Assembly: GCF_001685015.1 (NCBI RefSeq)
Contig: NZ_MAYT01000002.1
Coordinates: forward strand, 95,221-159,220
DNA: 64,000 nt
Direction: 5' to 3'
Source of the DNA: Pseudobacillus wudalianchiensis
Lineage (GTDB): Bacteria; Bacillota; Bacilli; Bacillales; Domibacillaceae
In this document: piece by piece, positions 10,135 through 19,542 of the stretch
Position numbering within the stretch: position 1 is the first letter of the stretch
Layout of the letters: the number at the start of each line of letters is the position of its first letter
Made by a program: the position numbers and the translations under genes
The notes under the pieces: generated by a model
Told to the model about the DNA's origin: nothing
The model's database searches: none
Seen by the model: the letters and a program-made list of their open reading frames with translations, nothing else

Positions 10135-10393
10135 GTTTTTTTAAATGCTGTTTGCGAAGGGAGAGCAGTTTTATTTCTGCAGTCTTCGAAAGTAGTGAGA
10201 AAATAGAGGAAGGGTTTTGTGTAATTCTAATCGTTACAGGTACAGTGACAGTAAAAAACGCATTTTAACTATTTTTCAATTGATATAGTAATATGCAATT
10301 TATGAAAAAAATGTATGATAAGATAAAGGTGTTTAGGGATATGTCGTTGAAGGATTTACAAGCGATTTTCACATGAAAATAAGAGGAGCATGT

Positions 10394-11611
10394 ATGAGGG
10401 AAGATTATATTTATATAAATAAAAAATTATATTATAGTACAGTTCTAGCCGTCATCATTATGATGGTGGCAGGCTTGTTAATAGATAATCCACAGTTAGA
10501 GAGAGTAAGTGCCGGTTATTTTTTTCACTTCATCCTTGTTATCGTTGCATCTGTTTGTCTATTGCTTTATCCAAAGTATCTTACCCGCAGTTTTAGAATA
10601 ATCCTTACGATAGTAGCTTCTGTGTATTTTTATACACTTTTCTTTTTATATCCAGATACTTGGTCGACTTTTATTTTTCTTTGTTTTGTTCCGGCTGTTG
10701 CGATTTTATTTTTTGATGCGAAGATTTTTTATTTTTCCTTACTGTTAAACAACGTGTGCATCATCCTTATATTTGTTTACATTGGGCTCTTTGACCAAGG
10801 ATATTTACAAGTCTATTTAAAGCGAGATCTTATAGGGAATGTAATTAACTTTATAGGAAGCCAGGCAATTATATGCTTTATCTTTTACATATCTTACGGG
10901 CGGATCGAAAAACAGCAGCTATATTATGAACAAATACAGCAGGCAGAACGCTTGAAGACAACAGGACAGCTAGCAGCGGCTGTAGCACATGAAATTAGGA
11001 ACCCGCTGACGGTTGTAAAGGGATTTTTACAGTTATATGAAAAAAATATCCTACCTAGTGATCAGAGTCAGAAGCGGCATTTTAGTTTAATGATTGAAGA
11101 GTTAAATACAGCTGAAGAGGTAGTATCTCAATTATTATCTATAGCGAAGCCGAGTAAAGATACAGAGGTGGAAATAGTAGATGTACGGGCTGCTTTGCAA
11201 AGTGTAACTGAGCTGCTTCATTCATACGGGCTGTTGAATGAAAATAAGATTGAGATCAACAAAGTGGAAGCTTGTTATATCGCGGCTAACAATATGGAAA
11301 TTAAACAATTGCTAGTGAATATTATTAAGAATGCCATTGAAGCTTCTAAAACAGGTGACTCTGTCACTTTAACAGCCAAAAGAAAGAAGGATTTTGTGGA
11401 AATCAAAGTAATGGATCAAGGGCGGGGCATGTCAGCAGAAGAAATTAAGTCTCTCGGCACTCCTTTTTATTCTTTAAAAAGTAAAGGGACCGGCTTGGGT
11501 ATGATGATTTGCTATAACATCGCAGCCAAATACAAAGGGAGTATTGACTTTCAAAGTTCAAAAGATAAGGGAACAACGGTTACGATAAGCTTTCCAGAAC
11601 AGAAACTATAA
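10394..11611 (+). CDS. Membrane histidine kinase, KinB-like
   Basis: The 405-residue kinase begins with about six hydrophobic segments (residues 14-180) without a large extracellular domain. A HisKA domain follows with phospho-acceptor His199 in VAHEIRNPLTVVKGFLQL, then a HATPase domain with NAIEAS (N box), DQGRGM (G1) and GTGLGM (G2). Six membrane segments plus a sporulation-type H box is the layout of B. subtilis KinB. It is an orphan: no response regulator is nearby. The ATG at 10394 has AGAGGAG 5 bases upstream; an in-frame ATG seven codons earlier (10373) overlaps that site and lacks its own. It ends at a bidirectional terminator shared with the convergent ligase gene. Confidence 0.88.
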   Translation: MREDYIYINKKLYYSTVLAVIIMMVAGLLIDNPQLERVSAGYFFHFILVIVASVCLLLYPKYLTRSFRIILTIVASVYFYTLFFLYPDTWSTFIFLCFVPAVAILFFDAKIFYFSLLLNNVCIILIFVYIGLFDQGYLQVYLKRDLIGNVINFIGSQAIICFIFYISYGRIEKQQLYYEQIQQAERLKTTGQLAAAVAHEIRNPLTVVKGFLQLYEKNILPSDQSQKRHFSLMIEELNTAEEVVSQLLSIAKPSKDTEVEIVDVRAALQSVTELLHSYGLLNENKIEINKVEACYIAANNMEIKQLLVNIIKNAIEASKTGDSVTLTAKRKKDFVEIKVMDQGRGMSAEEIKSLGTPFYSLKSKGTGLGMMICYNIAAKYKGSIDFQSSKDKGTTVTISFPEQKL

Positions 11612-11623
11612 GTGAAATAAAGA

Positions 11624-11651
11624 AAGCCGGCAGGACATTCTCCGCCGGCTT
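11624..11651. terminator. Bidirectional terminator between kinase and CofE-like gene
   Basis: An 8-bp GC-rich stem AAGCCGGC/GCCGGCTT with a 12-base loop lies between convergent genes; the minus-strand side is followed by a T-rich stretch. Confidence 0.8.
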
Positions 11652-11670
11652 AAATTGCTTATATAAATAA

Positions 11671-12861
11671 TTATTTCGTATAGTTATCGAAGTATCCTTG
11701 GATAAAAATAATTGGTGTGCCTTTATCGCCGCTTCCTGAAGTTAAATCAGAAAGAGAGCCGATAAGGTCTGTAAGTCTTCTAGGTGTCGTTCCTTGTGCT
11801 TCCATGGACCCTACGAGATCTGCTTCTTTATTATCAATGAATTGTGAAATAGCTTGTTTTAGCTCTTCGCCGCTCAAGTGAGCAAAGTTATTATCCGCAA
11901 GGTATTTTAATTTTACTTCGTTTGGTGTGCCTTCAAGACCTGATGTGTAGGCTGGAGATACAACTGGATCAGCAAGCTCCCAAATCTTGCCGACAGGATC
12001 TTTGAACGCGCCATCTCCGTAAATCATCACTTCCACATTTTTTCCGGTTTTTTCTTTTAGCATTTGCTGGATCTGATCAACGATAGGCTGGCAAGTGTGT
12101 GGGAAAAGTTTAACGCTGTTTTCCGTTGATTTATTAGATCCTAATAGACCATAAGCTTCGTTGAAGCCGCTGCCATCAACAGACTCAGATAATATGTTAT
12201 CAAGGCTGTAAACCTTTTCTCCGCCATTTTCTTTTAGTATTCTTTTTGTTCTAAATCTCGTATGGATGTCGCAAGTCAGAACACTTTTCGTATAATCTAA
12301 AATGGTTTTTGGATTATTTGAAAAGATAACTTCACACTCTACCCCATATTCTTCTATTAACGATTTGTAATAATCAATATAATCCACGCCAGTAAACGTG
12401 TGTTTGTTATAGCCAAAATGGTCACGGAATTGCTGCTCTGTTAAAACATCTGTCCAAGGATTGACTCCTTTTTCATCAAGGTGTTCAATATCTACTAAAT
12501 GATTGCCCACCTCATCAGATGGATAGCTCAGCATTAAAACAATCTTTTTAGCCCCTTTTGCAATACCGCGTAGACAGATCGCAAAACGATTTCGGCTTAA
12601 GATCGGAAAAATGACGCCAATCGTGTCGTCTCCGAATTTTGAGTTGACATCTTTAGCAATCTGATCAATAGTTGCATAATTCCCTTGAGCACGGGCAACA
12701 ATTGACTCTGTAATTGTCACAATGTCTTTATCCTGAATGTTAAAACCTTCAACCTCTGAAGCCTTTAACACCGTATCTACAACGATTTGCTCGATATTGT
12801 CTCCTTGGTTAATGATCGGACCGCGAAGACCCCTAACCACCGTTCCAACTACTCTTTCCAC
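11671..12861 (-). CDS. CofE-like (F420-0:gamma-glutamyl ligase family) protein
   Basis: The 396-residue protein belongs to the F420-0:gamma-glutamyl ligase family (PF01996 type), judged from the N-terminal VGTVVRGLRGPII, DIVTITESIVARAQG and the C-terminal VMIYGDGAFKDPVGKIWELADPV region. CofE proteins add glutamates to coenzyme F420, but Bacillaceae are not known to make F420, so the real substrate is probably another carboxylate. It is longer than archaeal CofE (about 250 residues). The GTG start at 12861 follows AAGGAG with 8-base spacing. It is transcribed divergently from a LysR regulator 118 bp away, which probably controls it. Confidence 0.75.
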   Translation of the reverse strand: MERVVGTVVRGLRGPIINQGDNIEQIVVDTVLKASEVEGFNIQDKDIVTITESIVARAQGNYATIDQIAKDVNSKFGDDTIGVIFPILSRNRFAICLRGIAKGAKKIVLMLSYPSDEVGNHLVDIEHLDEKGVNPWTDVLTEQQFRDHFGYNKHTFTGVDYIDYYKSLIEEYGVECEVIFSNNPKTILDYTKSVLTCDIHTRFRTKRILKENGGEKVYSLDNILSESVDGSGFNEAYGLLGSNKSTENSVKLFPHTCQPIVDQIQQMLKEKTGKNVEVMIYGDGAFKDPVGKIWELADPVVSPAYTSGLEGTPNEVKLKYLADNNFAHLSGEELKQAISQFIDNKEADLVGSMEAQGTTPRRLTDLIGSLSDLTSGSGDKGTPIIFIQGYFDNYTK

Positions 12862-12979
12862 TATAATCGCTCCTTATAACGAATGACGTTAATGTAAACC
12901 ATATCTACTTGTACTATACAGCGGGTTAATGATATAAGTAAAGTTAATATCTCTAATAATGGATATAAGGAGTAGTTAT

Positions 12980-13864
12980 ATGGTTAGCAAATTAGATTTA
13001 TATAAAGTATTTTGCATAGTAGGGGAAAGCGGGAGTTTTTCAAAGGCAGCGAAAGCACTTTACATGACACAGCCAGCAGTTAGTCAAGCTATCATGCAAT
13101 TAGAAGGGGAATTAGATACACGTCTCTTCAATCGAACGCCTAAAGGAGTAACGTTAACAAACGAGGGAAGTCTTTTATTTGAATATGTTCACTCTGCTAT
13201 TAATTTAATTGATGTTGGAGAAGAAAAGATTTTAGAATTTAAAAATTTAACGACTGGCGAATTAAGAATCGGTGTAGGGGATACGATCTCCCGTTATTTC
13301 TTGCTTCCTTATTTAGAGGCTTTTCATAATAAATATCCGAACATTAAGTTTAAGATTGAGAATGGCACCACCTCGGAATTATGCACTATTTTGAAATCAG
13401 GAGAAGTAGATATCGCGATTTGTAACTTCCCGATTGATGATCCAGCATTAGAACAAAAAGCGTGCATTGAGGTTCAAGATATTTTTGTTTGTGGAGAGAA
13501 ATACAAAGATACGGTGCCGCAGCCATTAAGCTTTCACGAATTAGCCAAACAGCCATTAATCTTTCTTGAGCCAAGGTCTATTTCTAGAAGGTATGCAGAG
13601 GATTATATTCTATCAAAAGGAGTAAAAATCGCTCCTGAATTTGAATTAGGCTCACATGATTTATTACTAGAATTCGCTAAAATAAATTTAGGAATTGCCT
13701 GCGTAACGAGAGAATTTTCCTTGGAGTATTTAAACAAAGGGTTAGTGCACGAGGTACAATTAGAGGATGAAATTCCGAAGAGACATATTGGAATCTGTTT
13801 TTTAAAGAGTGTCCCATTATCAACAGCTTCTATGAAATTTGTAGAGATTATCGAGCACACATAG
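12980..13864 (+). CDS. LysR family transcriptional regulator
   Basis: The 294-residue protein has an N-terminal winged helix-turn-helix (FSKAAKALYMTQPAVSQAIMQLEGELDTRLFNRT) and a periplasmic-binding-protein-like effector domain (about 90-290). The start at 12980 is chosen because AAGGAG lies 7 bases upstream; an in-frame ATG seven codons earlier is closer to the divergent promoter and has no binding site. Divergent placement against the CofE-like gene is the standard LysR arrangement, so it probably activates that gene and represses itself. The effector is unknown. Confidence 0.9.
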   Translation: MVSKLDLYKVFCIVGESGSFSKAAKALYMTQPAVSQAIMQLEGELDTRLFNRTPKGVTLTNEGSLLFEYVHSAINLIDVGEEKILEFKNLTTGELRIGVGDTISRYFLLPYLEAFHNKYPNIKFKIENGTTSELCTILKSGEVDIAICNFPIDDPALEQKACIEVQDIFVCGEKYKDTVPQPLSFHELAKQPLIFLEPRSISRRYAEDYILSKGVKIAPEFELGSHDLLLEFAKINLGIACVTREFSLEYLNKGLVHEVQLEDEIPKRHIGICFLKSVPLSTASMKFVEIIEHT

Positions 13865-13874
13865 AACGACAAGA

Positions 13875-13914
13875 AAACTCGGCTGGGGTGATGAGCTTCC
13901 TGCCGAGTTTTTTT
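13875..13914. terminator. Terminator between lysR and mmsA
   Basis: A perfect 9-bp stem AAACTCGGC/GCCGAGTTT followed by a T run on the plus strand; the minus strand also has a T-rich tail, so it can serve both convergent genes. Confidence 0.85.
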
Positions 13915-13943
13915 CGTTTATTAAATGTGTAGAGGAGGAGATG

Positions 13944-15461
13944 TTATCGGTTGCTTGGAAAATCAAAATTTACTTTATCATCATGAACCTGATTTTCTGG
14001 CCATCTTTCCGAGATCGTTTTTGATTTTGTAAAGAAGCGGGCCGTGTCTGGTCCAAACATATGACCTTCTCCAAACTTTGAACGTTTCCAGCCGCCAAAA
14101 TTGTGGTATCCAACTGGGATTGGGATTGGTACGTTGATGCCGATCATGCCGACTTCAATTTGCTCGGCAAATGTTCTAGCTGCATAGCCGTTGTTTGTGA
14201 AGATGGTGACTCCATTGCCATATTCATGATTATTAATCAGTTCAATCGCTTCATTCAAGCTATCAACACGAACGACAATCCGGGCTGGTCCAAACACTTC
14301 TTCGCGATAAATATCCATATCAGGCGTTACATGATCTAAAAGAGTAGCTCCTAGGTAGAAGCCTTCCGCATTCTGGACATCTGGATTTCGGCCGTCTACG
14401 CACAATCGGGCTCCTTCTTGAATACTTTCTTCTATGAACCTCGTAACGGTTTCCTTTGATTCTTTTGAAATCAGGGCCCCGAAGTCTGCTTTTTCATCAT
14501 TATAGGCGCCAACCTTTAGTTCTTCTACACGTTTCTTAAGTTTTGCCACAAAGGCTTCCGCTGTTTTTTCTCCTACCGGAACAGCCGCCGAAATCGCCAT
14601 GCAGCGTTGTGAAGCAGCTCCATATGCTGCTCCAAGGAAGGAGTTAACCGCATGATCCAAATCGGCGTCCGGCATAATAATCATATGGTTTTTCCCGCCG
14701 CCAAAAGCTGCTACTCTCTTATGATGTCGGCAGCCTTCCTCGTAAATGTATTGCGCAACTTTCGTTGATCCAACAAAAGAAATAGCAGGCACGTCAGGGT
14801 GCTTCAGTAAAGCATCTACTACCTCTTTATCACCATTCACAACGTTCCATACACCAGACGGCAGACCTGCTTGTTTCCACAGTTCAGAGAAGAACAAGGC
14901 GGAGTTGGGCACCTTTTCAGATGGCTTTAAAATGACCGCATTTCCACATGCTACAGCCATCGTTGACATCGCGACAGGCACCATGAAAGGAAAGTTAAAT
15001 GGTGAAATAGCTGCCACTACCCCAAGTGGTTGTTTAATAGAGTAAGCGTTAATCTCACCGCCGACATTAACAGAATACTCTCCTTTGAGCAAATGCGGTG
15101 CATTAATCGCTAAGTCAACGGATTCAATTCCTCTGCTGATCTCACCTTTTGCATCGGAGATCGTCTTGCCGCTTTCAAGGCCGATCAAGTTCGCTAACTC
15201 TTCGGTTTTCTCAACTAATAAGCTTCTAAAGCGGTGAATAATCTCTACTCTTTGAGCAACAGGCGTTTTTCGCCAGCCGATAAACGCTTTTTTTGCTATT
15301 TCAACTGTTTCATTGACTTCTTCTGCTGAAGCATAGGGGCACAAAGCCATGACTTCGCCTGTCGAAGGCTTGAACACTTTTCCAAAACGTTCACTAGTTC
15401 CCGGCTTCATCTCACCGCCGATAAAATGAGTAAGTTTTTGTACCTCAACTAAGTTTTCCAT
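13944..15461 (-). CDS. mmsA: Methylmalonate-semialdehyde dehydrogenase (CoA-acylating)
   Basis: The 505-residue enzyme is an aldehyde dehydrogenase of the MmsA/IolA subfamily. It oxidises (methyl)malonate semialdehyde to propionyl- or acetyl-CoA with NAD and CoA in valine, inositol or beta-alanine breakdown. Visible landmarks are ISPFNFPFMVP, the cofactor region FVGSTKVAQYIYEEG, the subfamily segment AFGGGKNHMIIMPDAD and the nucleophile in ASQRCMAIS. The general-base glutamate of ordinary ALDHs is absent, as expected for the CoA-dependent subfamily. The ATG follows AGGAGG. It lies 113 bp after a symporter-linked gene on the same strand and may be co-transcribed. No other iol or valine genes are in view. 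Confidence 0.93.
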   Translation of the reverse strand: MENLVEVQKLTHFIGGEMKPGTSERFGKVFKPSTGEVMALCPYASAEEVNETVEIAKKAFIGWRKTPVAQRVEIIHRFRSLLVEKTEELANLIGLESGKTISDAKGEISRGIESVDLAINAPHLLKGEYSVNVGGEINAYSIKQPLGVVAAISPFNFPFMVPVAMSTMAVACGNAVILKPSEKVPNSALFFSELWKQAGLPSGVWNVVNGDKEVVDALLKHPDVPAISFVGSTKVAQYIYEEGCRHHKRVAAFGGGKNHMIIMPDADLDHAVNSFLGAAYGAASQRCMAISAAVPVGEKTAEAFVAKLKKRVEELKVGAYNDEKADFGALISKESKETVTRFIEESIQEGARLCVDGRNPDVQNAEGFYLGATLLDHVTPDMDIYREEVFGPARIVVRVDSLNEAIELINNHEYGNGVTIFTNNGYAARTFAEQIEVGMIGINVPIPIPVGYHNFGGWKRSKFGEGHMFGPDTARFFTKSKTISERWPENQVHDDKVNFDFPSNR

Positions 15462-15574
15462 CTTTTTAGCCTCCTATTATCACTACTTTTTATATAAAGC
15501 TTCATTCACCAGTCTATACATGGAGCTAGCCAAACATGATAACTACATAGATTGATATGGTAAAAAGCGTGTCT

Positions 15575-16060
15575 CTATAAAGGGTGGTAGCTTCCGCTAA
15601 TGGCATCAACAATTAACGGCTGTTGTCCACGTCCTGGCTTCGTATATTTCGCCAGCCAAAACGGGCGATAAAAGAGCGAGCAGCTCGATAAATGCAGCCG
15701 AGGGATTGTAATAAACTTAGCTTTTTGTGAAAGGGTTTGAGAGATAAACCTTTCGGCTAACAGCTCAGCTTCATTTTCCGCAATCGTAATAGGGAGCACT
15801 TCTTCACCTTCCATCAGATAAGTTGAGAACTCAGGCTGAACATCGACCATCGCCCCTTGGCCGCTAAGCGCATCAATGGTACAAGCAATTTTTCCTTGCA
15901 GCCTCAGCAGACTTTTGGCGCTAATGTCATATTCAAAAAAGTAATAAGGGTAGAAGACCATCCCGTTCATATGAACATTCGCTCGCCGGTCATATTGCTG
16001 CAACCCTCTCAAAATTTCTTTTTCTGCAAATACTGGTTTCTGGGTGAGGATAGAGGTCAT
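15575..16060 (-). CDS. Hypothetical protein coupled to Na+/solute symporter
   Basis: The 161-residue soluble protein is not recognised. It has no signal peptide, membrane helix or obvious catalytic motif; features are RRANVHMNGMVFYPYYFFEYD, a middle Leu/Ala-rich section and a C-terminal aromatic stretch. Its ATG overlaps the stop codon of the symporter frame (16057-16060, ATGA), which implies translational coupling and a role linked to that transporter. Since the symporter gene is frameshifted here, expression by coupling may be weakened. Confidence 0.65.
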   Translation of the reverse strand: MTSILTQKPVFAEKEILRGLQQYDRRANVHMNGMVFYPYYFFEYDISAKSLLRLQGKIACTIDALSGQGAMVDVQPEFSTYLMEGEEVLPITIAENEAELLAERFISQTLSQKAKFITIPRLHLSSCSLFYRPFWLAKYTKPGRGQQPLIVDAISGSYHPL

Positions 16061-17630
16061 GAGCAGCTGCCTCTGTAGCTTTCCGTATTTTTTGCTACAA
16101 ACTTAGAGATGTTCTTTGCTTCTGGTGCTAGATGACGAGCGATATTTTGGTCAAACTCTTTTGAAAAGAATCGTTTATTCTTCGACTGCTCAAAGATGTC
16201 TTGAACCGGCTGGGAGGGTTTGCGGCCAAATCGGCTGCCGATGACCATTCCTAAAAAGGAAACGGTTAAGCCAGCTAAGAATGGGTGAATAGCAGTGACC
16301 GCTTCTAGGTTCATTGAGGTCCACGCAATATTGGTTACAGCGCCGCCAATCATTGCGCATAAGCAACCGACATAATTGGCCTTTTTCGAATAAACAGAAG
16401 CTACATAAGGAACGAGAAAACTATTGCCAAGCGTCCCGAAGGCAAAAACAGCTAGTCCAAAGATAGAAGGAGGTTCATAAATAGCCACAATAATACCGAC
16501 AATGCCCCCGCCTAAAATACAAAGTCTAGAAACGAGGACAGTCGTTTTCTGAGTGGCATTTTGATTAATAAAGCGTTGGTAAACATCACGTGATAAAATC
16601 GTGCCCGCCTGCATAGAAGGGAGTCAGCTGTCGACATAACAGCAGACATGACGGCTGATAAGAGAAGAGCGGCGAACAAACCAGGGAAGAGTGTATAAGC
16701 TAGTTGAGTGATGGCCATTTCTGGATCTTTTATATTGGGCAGCAGAATAATGCTGATAAGCCCTAGAATATACGGGACAAAGATGAAGAATTGATTCCAG
16801 ATGGCACTGATGAGAATAGCGCCTTTAACGGTTTTCGTACTTTTCATAGACATGTGCCGTACAACCACATGAGGCAGCCCCATATAACCGATGGAGAAAA
16901 TCAAAATCGCCCCTAATACTACGCCCCATTGACCGTAAAAGGCGAGGTCTTTTCCCCAAATGCTTAAATAGGTAGGGTCAATCTTCTCAAGAGCGACATT
17001 AAGTCCAGTTAGCCCGCCAACATGGAAGTAAGCTAAAAATCCGATCCCAACTACTCCGAGGACCATAATCACCCCTTGTACAAAAGAGGTATACGCAACA
17101 GCTAAGTAACCGCCTGCTACCGTATAAATAATAATGACGCTAATGCCAATAATCAGGGATAATTCATAGGGAAATCCAGTTAAAGTAGACATTGCTTTTC
17201 CAGCTGCTATAAACTGGGCACAAACATAGGCGAAGAGGAAGACAATGGAGATAATAGATCCAACGATGCGTACACTGGCGCTTTCAAATCTTTTTTCCAA
17301 GAACTCAATGGGCGAAAGAGCTCCCAATAGTTCAGACATTCGCCTCATGCGTTTTCCTAAAACGGATAGGTTAATAATGGAACCCCCTGCATCTCCAATC
17401 GCATACCAGACTGCATACCAGCCATATTGAAAGGCAAGGGCCGGTGCTCCCATAAACATATAGCCGCTCATAGCAGTCGTCTGCATCGTCATGGCTGTAA
17501 CAGCTGGTCCGAGTGATCGGCCTCCGAGTAAATACTGTTCCGAGGATTCCGAGGATTTACGGGAAAACCAAATTCCGATTCCTAATAAAGTTAAGATGTA
17601 GGTGATAAAAATCACACCGTCCATACTCAA
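16057..17630 (-). pseudogene. Sodium:solute symporter (SSS family), frameshifted
   Basis: Two overlapping frames encode successive parts of one SSS/PanF-type Na+ symporter. The first (TTG at 17630) gives about 340 residues of N-terminal membrane segments, with the SSS region MTMQTTAMSGYMFMG and ending ...SAVMSTADSLL. The second frame picks up immediately with MQAGTILSRDVYQRF and supplies the last three or so helices, ending at 16057. Joined they would give about 520 residues, normal for the family. The break at about 16614-16620 is one missing base in the codons after ADSLL. It may be a real disruption or a sequence error. The gene follows a small accessory subunit gene and couples to the 161-residue gene. 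Confidence 0.85.
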
Positions 17631-17643
17631 TCGCTACAACCCC

Positions 17644-17775
17644 CTAACCAATATTTTCTCTCTCTTCTGCATCATCTTCTCTCTTTAACTTAAAGTACAG
17701 AATTACTCCCAGTCCTACCCATATAAATGGCCAGGGTATAATCCACCAAAACGTTTCTGCAGGCAAGTTAAACAT
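17644..17775 (-). CDS. Symporter small accessory protein
   Basis: This 43-residue gene has the opening MFNLPAETFWWIIPWPF, one transmembrane helix and a charged C-terminal tail (KLKREDDAEEREN). This matches the small subunits that precede SSS-family symporters in Bacillus. The ATG follows AGGGGGTGATAAC, and the stop codon lies 13 bp before the symporter start. Its function is presumably to assemble or stabilise the transporter. The call rests on composition and position. Confidence 0.75.
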   Translation of the reverse strand: MFNLPAETFWWIIPWPFIWVGLGVILYFKLKREDDAEERENIG

Positions 17776-18244
17776 GTTATCACCCCCTAACAGCAACTAA
17801 ACATTTATGTAGACTATATAATCAATGATCATTCTGCACAATAGACATAATGTTTAAAAAAATCAGATTATTTTATACAATTTGTTAGATCAGTTAGTAG
17901 TAAGTTAGCAAAAGAAGTGTTGGTTAATAAAAAAATATTTGAATCAATAGGAAGAATTATACATTTTACATGAAATAAATTAATCTGTCTGTAAAAAAAG
18001 TATGAAATTCCATATTCTTTTTTGAGTTTTAGGATGAGGAACATAGACGTTCAAAACAGGGTGGTTATCGACTTTTAATATTATCACTTTTCAACATATC
18101 TGAAAATGAGGATTATATTTCCTGTATTGGTGGGAAGAACCTCGTTTGATTCCAAGCATTCATGGTATATCCACACTAAACCCCTAAAGCAAATTGGTCC
18201 AGCTACTCTCTGCCGTAAATAAAAAGTTGAGAGGAGACAAAGGC
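17776..18244. other. Divergent intergenic region before gas vesicle operon
   Basis: About 470 bp of AT-rich DNA separates the minus-strand symporter operon from the plus-strand gvp operon. It must hold both promoters. On the minus strand TTGTGC and TATAGT with a 17-bp spacer is a possible symporter promoter near 17815-17850. On the plus strand I see no convincing gvp promoter and no gvpA-like reading frame. Confidence 0.5.
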
Positions 18245-18718
18245 ATGAGCACTCAAAAAAATACAGATAGTTCCCGCTCTGAAGAAATGAGTGAAAAGGA
18301 TCAGAAAGAAAAGAAGCAAACGAAAGAGAACAAAAATGATCATCAGCATTCTGTGAATCTAGCAATAATTGGTGGAGTCGTGGGAGCAGGAGTGGGCTTG
18401 TTTGCTAATCCGGAAACGAGCAAGAGGGCTATAAGAAATTTAGGAGAATCCGAATTTGTCAAAATGGCCGGAGAGGAATTTAAGAAAACCGCTCAAGAAG
18501 TTCTTGCTAGACAAGCACAAACTGCTATTAGACAGTTAGCTGCCGGGTATATCGATGAAACCACTCAAGAACTGTCAGGTTCTAAAAAGGAGACAAATGG
18601 CAGTGAAGATTATTCAAGTGATGCAAAATATGAAGAGATTAAAAGTGAAAATAAAAACTTAAACGAACGTCTTGAAAGAATAGAGAAAATGCTCACTAAC
18701 CTAGTGAATTCAAATTAA
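18245..18718 (+). CDS. gvpP: Gas vesicle accessory protein GvpP
   Basis: The 157-residue product has a charged N-terminus, a Gly-rich hydrophobic segment LAIIGGVVGAGVGLFANPETSKRA (YtxH-like), an Ala/Gln-rich helix and a C-terminal coiled coil (ENKNLNERLERIEKML). This layout plus its place directly before gvpQ and gvpB fits GvpP of the P. megaterium cluster. The ATG at 18245 has AGAGGAG 8 bases upstream. It is the first gene here; in P. megaterium a gvpA gene precedes gvpP, and none is present. The role in vesicle assembly is not established. Confidence 0.8.
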   Translation: MSTQKNTDSSRSEEMSEKDQKEKKQTKENKNDHQHSVNLAIIGGVVGAGVGLFANPETSKRAIRNLGESEFVKMAGEEFKKTAQEVLARQAQTAIRQLAAGYIDETTQELSGSKKETNGSEDYSSDAKYEEIKSENKNLNERLERIEKMLTNLVNSN

Positions 18719-18757
18719 TACTAATACTTTTTCTATAAATACGGTAGGGGTGATCAG

Positions 18758-19225
18758 ATGGATAAACACGCAAAAAAAGTGGTTGGAAAAATCGTAAAAA
18801 AAGCAGTGGACCATGCACCGGAGCCAGTAAAAGAAAAAGTGAAAGAAATAGCAGTAGACAAAGCGAAGGAGAAAATAGTGGGGGGTATCCAGGAGAAAGG
18901 GAAGGAACTTGCCCAAAAATTAAGTAACTCTAAAGATGATTTAGCTGATAATGTTCAGGAAAAAGCCGGAAAAGCAAAAGAAAAAACCCAAGATGTTCTG
19001 CTCTCTGCGAAAGAGAAGCTAGGCACAGCGGTTGAAGCCGGAAAAGACTTTCAAAGAAATATGTCTTTTAAAGATAAAGAGGACCATGATCGAAAGGTGA
19101 AGAGCGCTCGGCATATTAAAGGCATTAGCGATATAAAAACTTCTAAGGATATGAAGAGTGCTACGAACCTTAAAAGCATAGAGACGATTAAAACTTCCAA
19201 GGACATTAAGACGATGCAATCTTAA
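18758..19225 (+). CDS. gvpQ: Gas vesicle protein GvpQ
   Basis: The 155-residue, strongly basic and helical protein is almost entirely Lys/Glu/Ala heptads, without cysteine or a hydrophobic core. The C-terminus carries an internal repeat: IKTSKDMKSATNLKSIE followed by IKTSKDIKTM. Order (after gvpP, before gvpB) and composition identify it as GvpQ. The ATG follows AGGGGTGATC. GvpQ is an accessory factor whose exact task in vesicle formation is unknown; the alternating charges suggest an amphipathic rod. Confidence 0.8.
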   Translation: MDKHAKKVVGKIVKKAVDHAPEPVKEKVKEIAVDKAKEKIVGGIQEKGKELAQKLSNSKDDLADNVQEKAGKAKEKTQDVLLSAKEKLGTAVEAGKDFQRNMSFKDKEDHDRKVKSARHIKGISDIKTSKDMKSATNLKSIETIKTSKDIKTMQS

Positions 19226-19252
19226 ATAGCAGAATGAAAGGAGAATGCAATA

Positions 19253-19513
19253 ATGGCAGTACAAAAGAGCACAGATGGTTCAAGCTTGGCTGAGGTTATT
19301 GACCGCATTTTAGATAAAGGAATTGTAATCGACGCATTTGTGAAAGTTTCGGTAGTCGGGATTGAAATTTTAACCGTTGAAGCGAGAGTAGTGATTGCTA
19401 GTGTGGACACGTGGTTACGTTATGCAGAGGCTGTCGGGCTGCTTCGGGATGGAGTGGAAGAAAACGGCCTTCCAGATCAACAAAGTGAAAGAAATGCACG
19501 CTTTAGTATTTAG
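19253..19513 (+). CDS. gvpB: Gas vesicle structural protein GvpB (GvpA family)
   Basis: The 86-residue protein is the main shell subunit that stacks into the ribs of the gas vesicle. It contains the whole GvpA core: [39 protein letters not shown] and [14 protein letters not shown]. The C-terminal tail ends ARFSI, as in P. megaterium GvpB. The length is normal. It is the only full GvpA-type shell gene in the window; gvpS and gvpJ are minor paralogues. The ATG follows AAAGGAGAATGCAATA. Confidence 0.97.
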   Translation: MAVQKSTDGSSLAEVIDRILDKGIVIDAFVKVSVVGIEILTVEARVVIASVDTWLRYAEAVGLLRDGVEENGLPDQQSERNARFSI

Positions 19514-19542
19514 GCAAAGCCATGCTTTAGCAGGAGGCGACC

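Noticed and set aside
16600-16630. Programmed ribosomal frameshifting in the symporter gene
   Set aside because: No slippery heptamer or downstream pseudoknot is visible, and SSS transporters are not known to use it; a base loss is simpler.
18130-18180. A sigma-B promoter for the gas vesicle operon (GTTTGA with GGTAT about 13 bp on)
   Set aside because: The -10 box departs from GGGTAT and the position is not supported by anything else.
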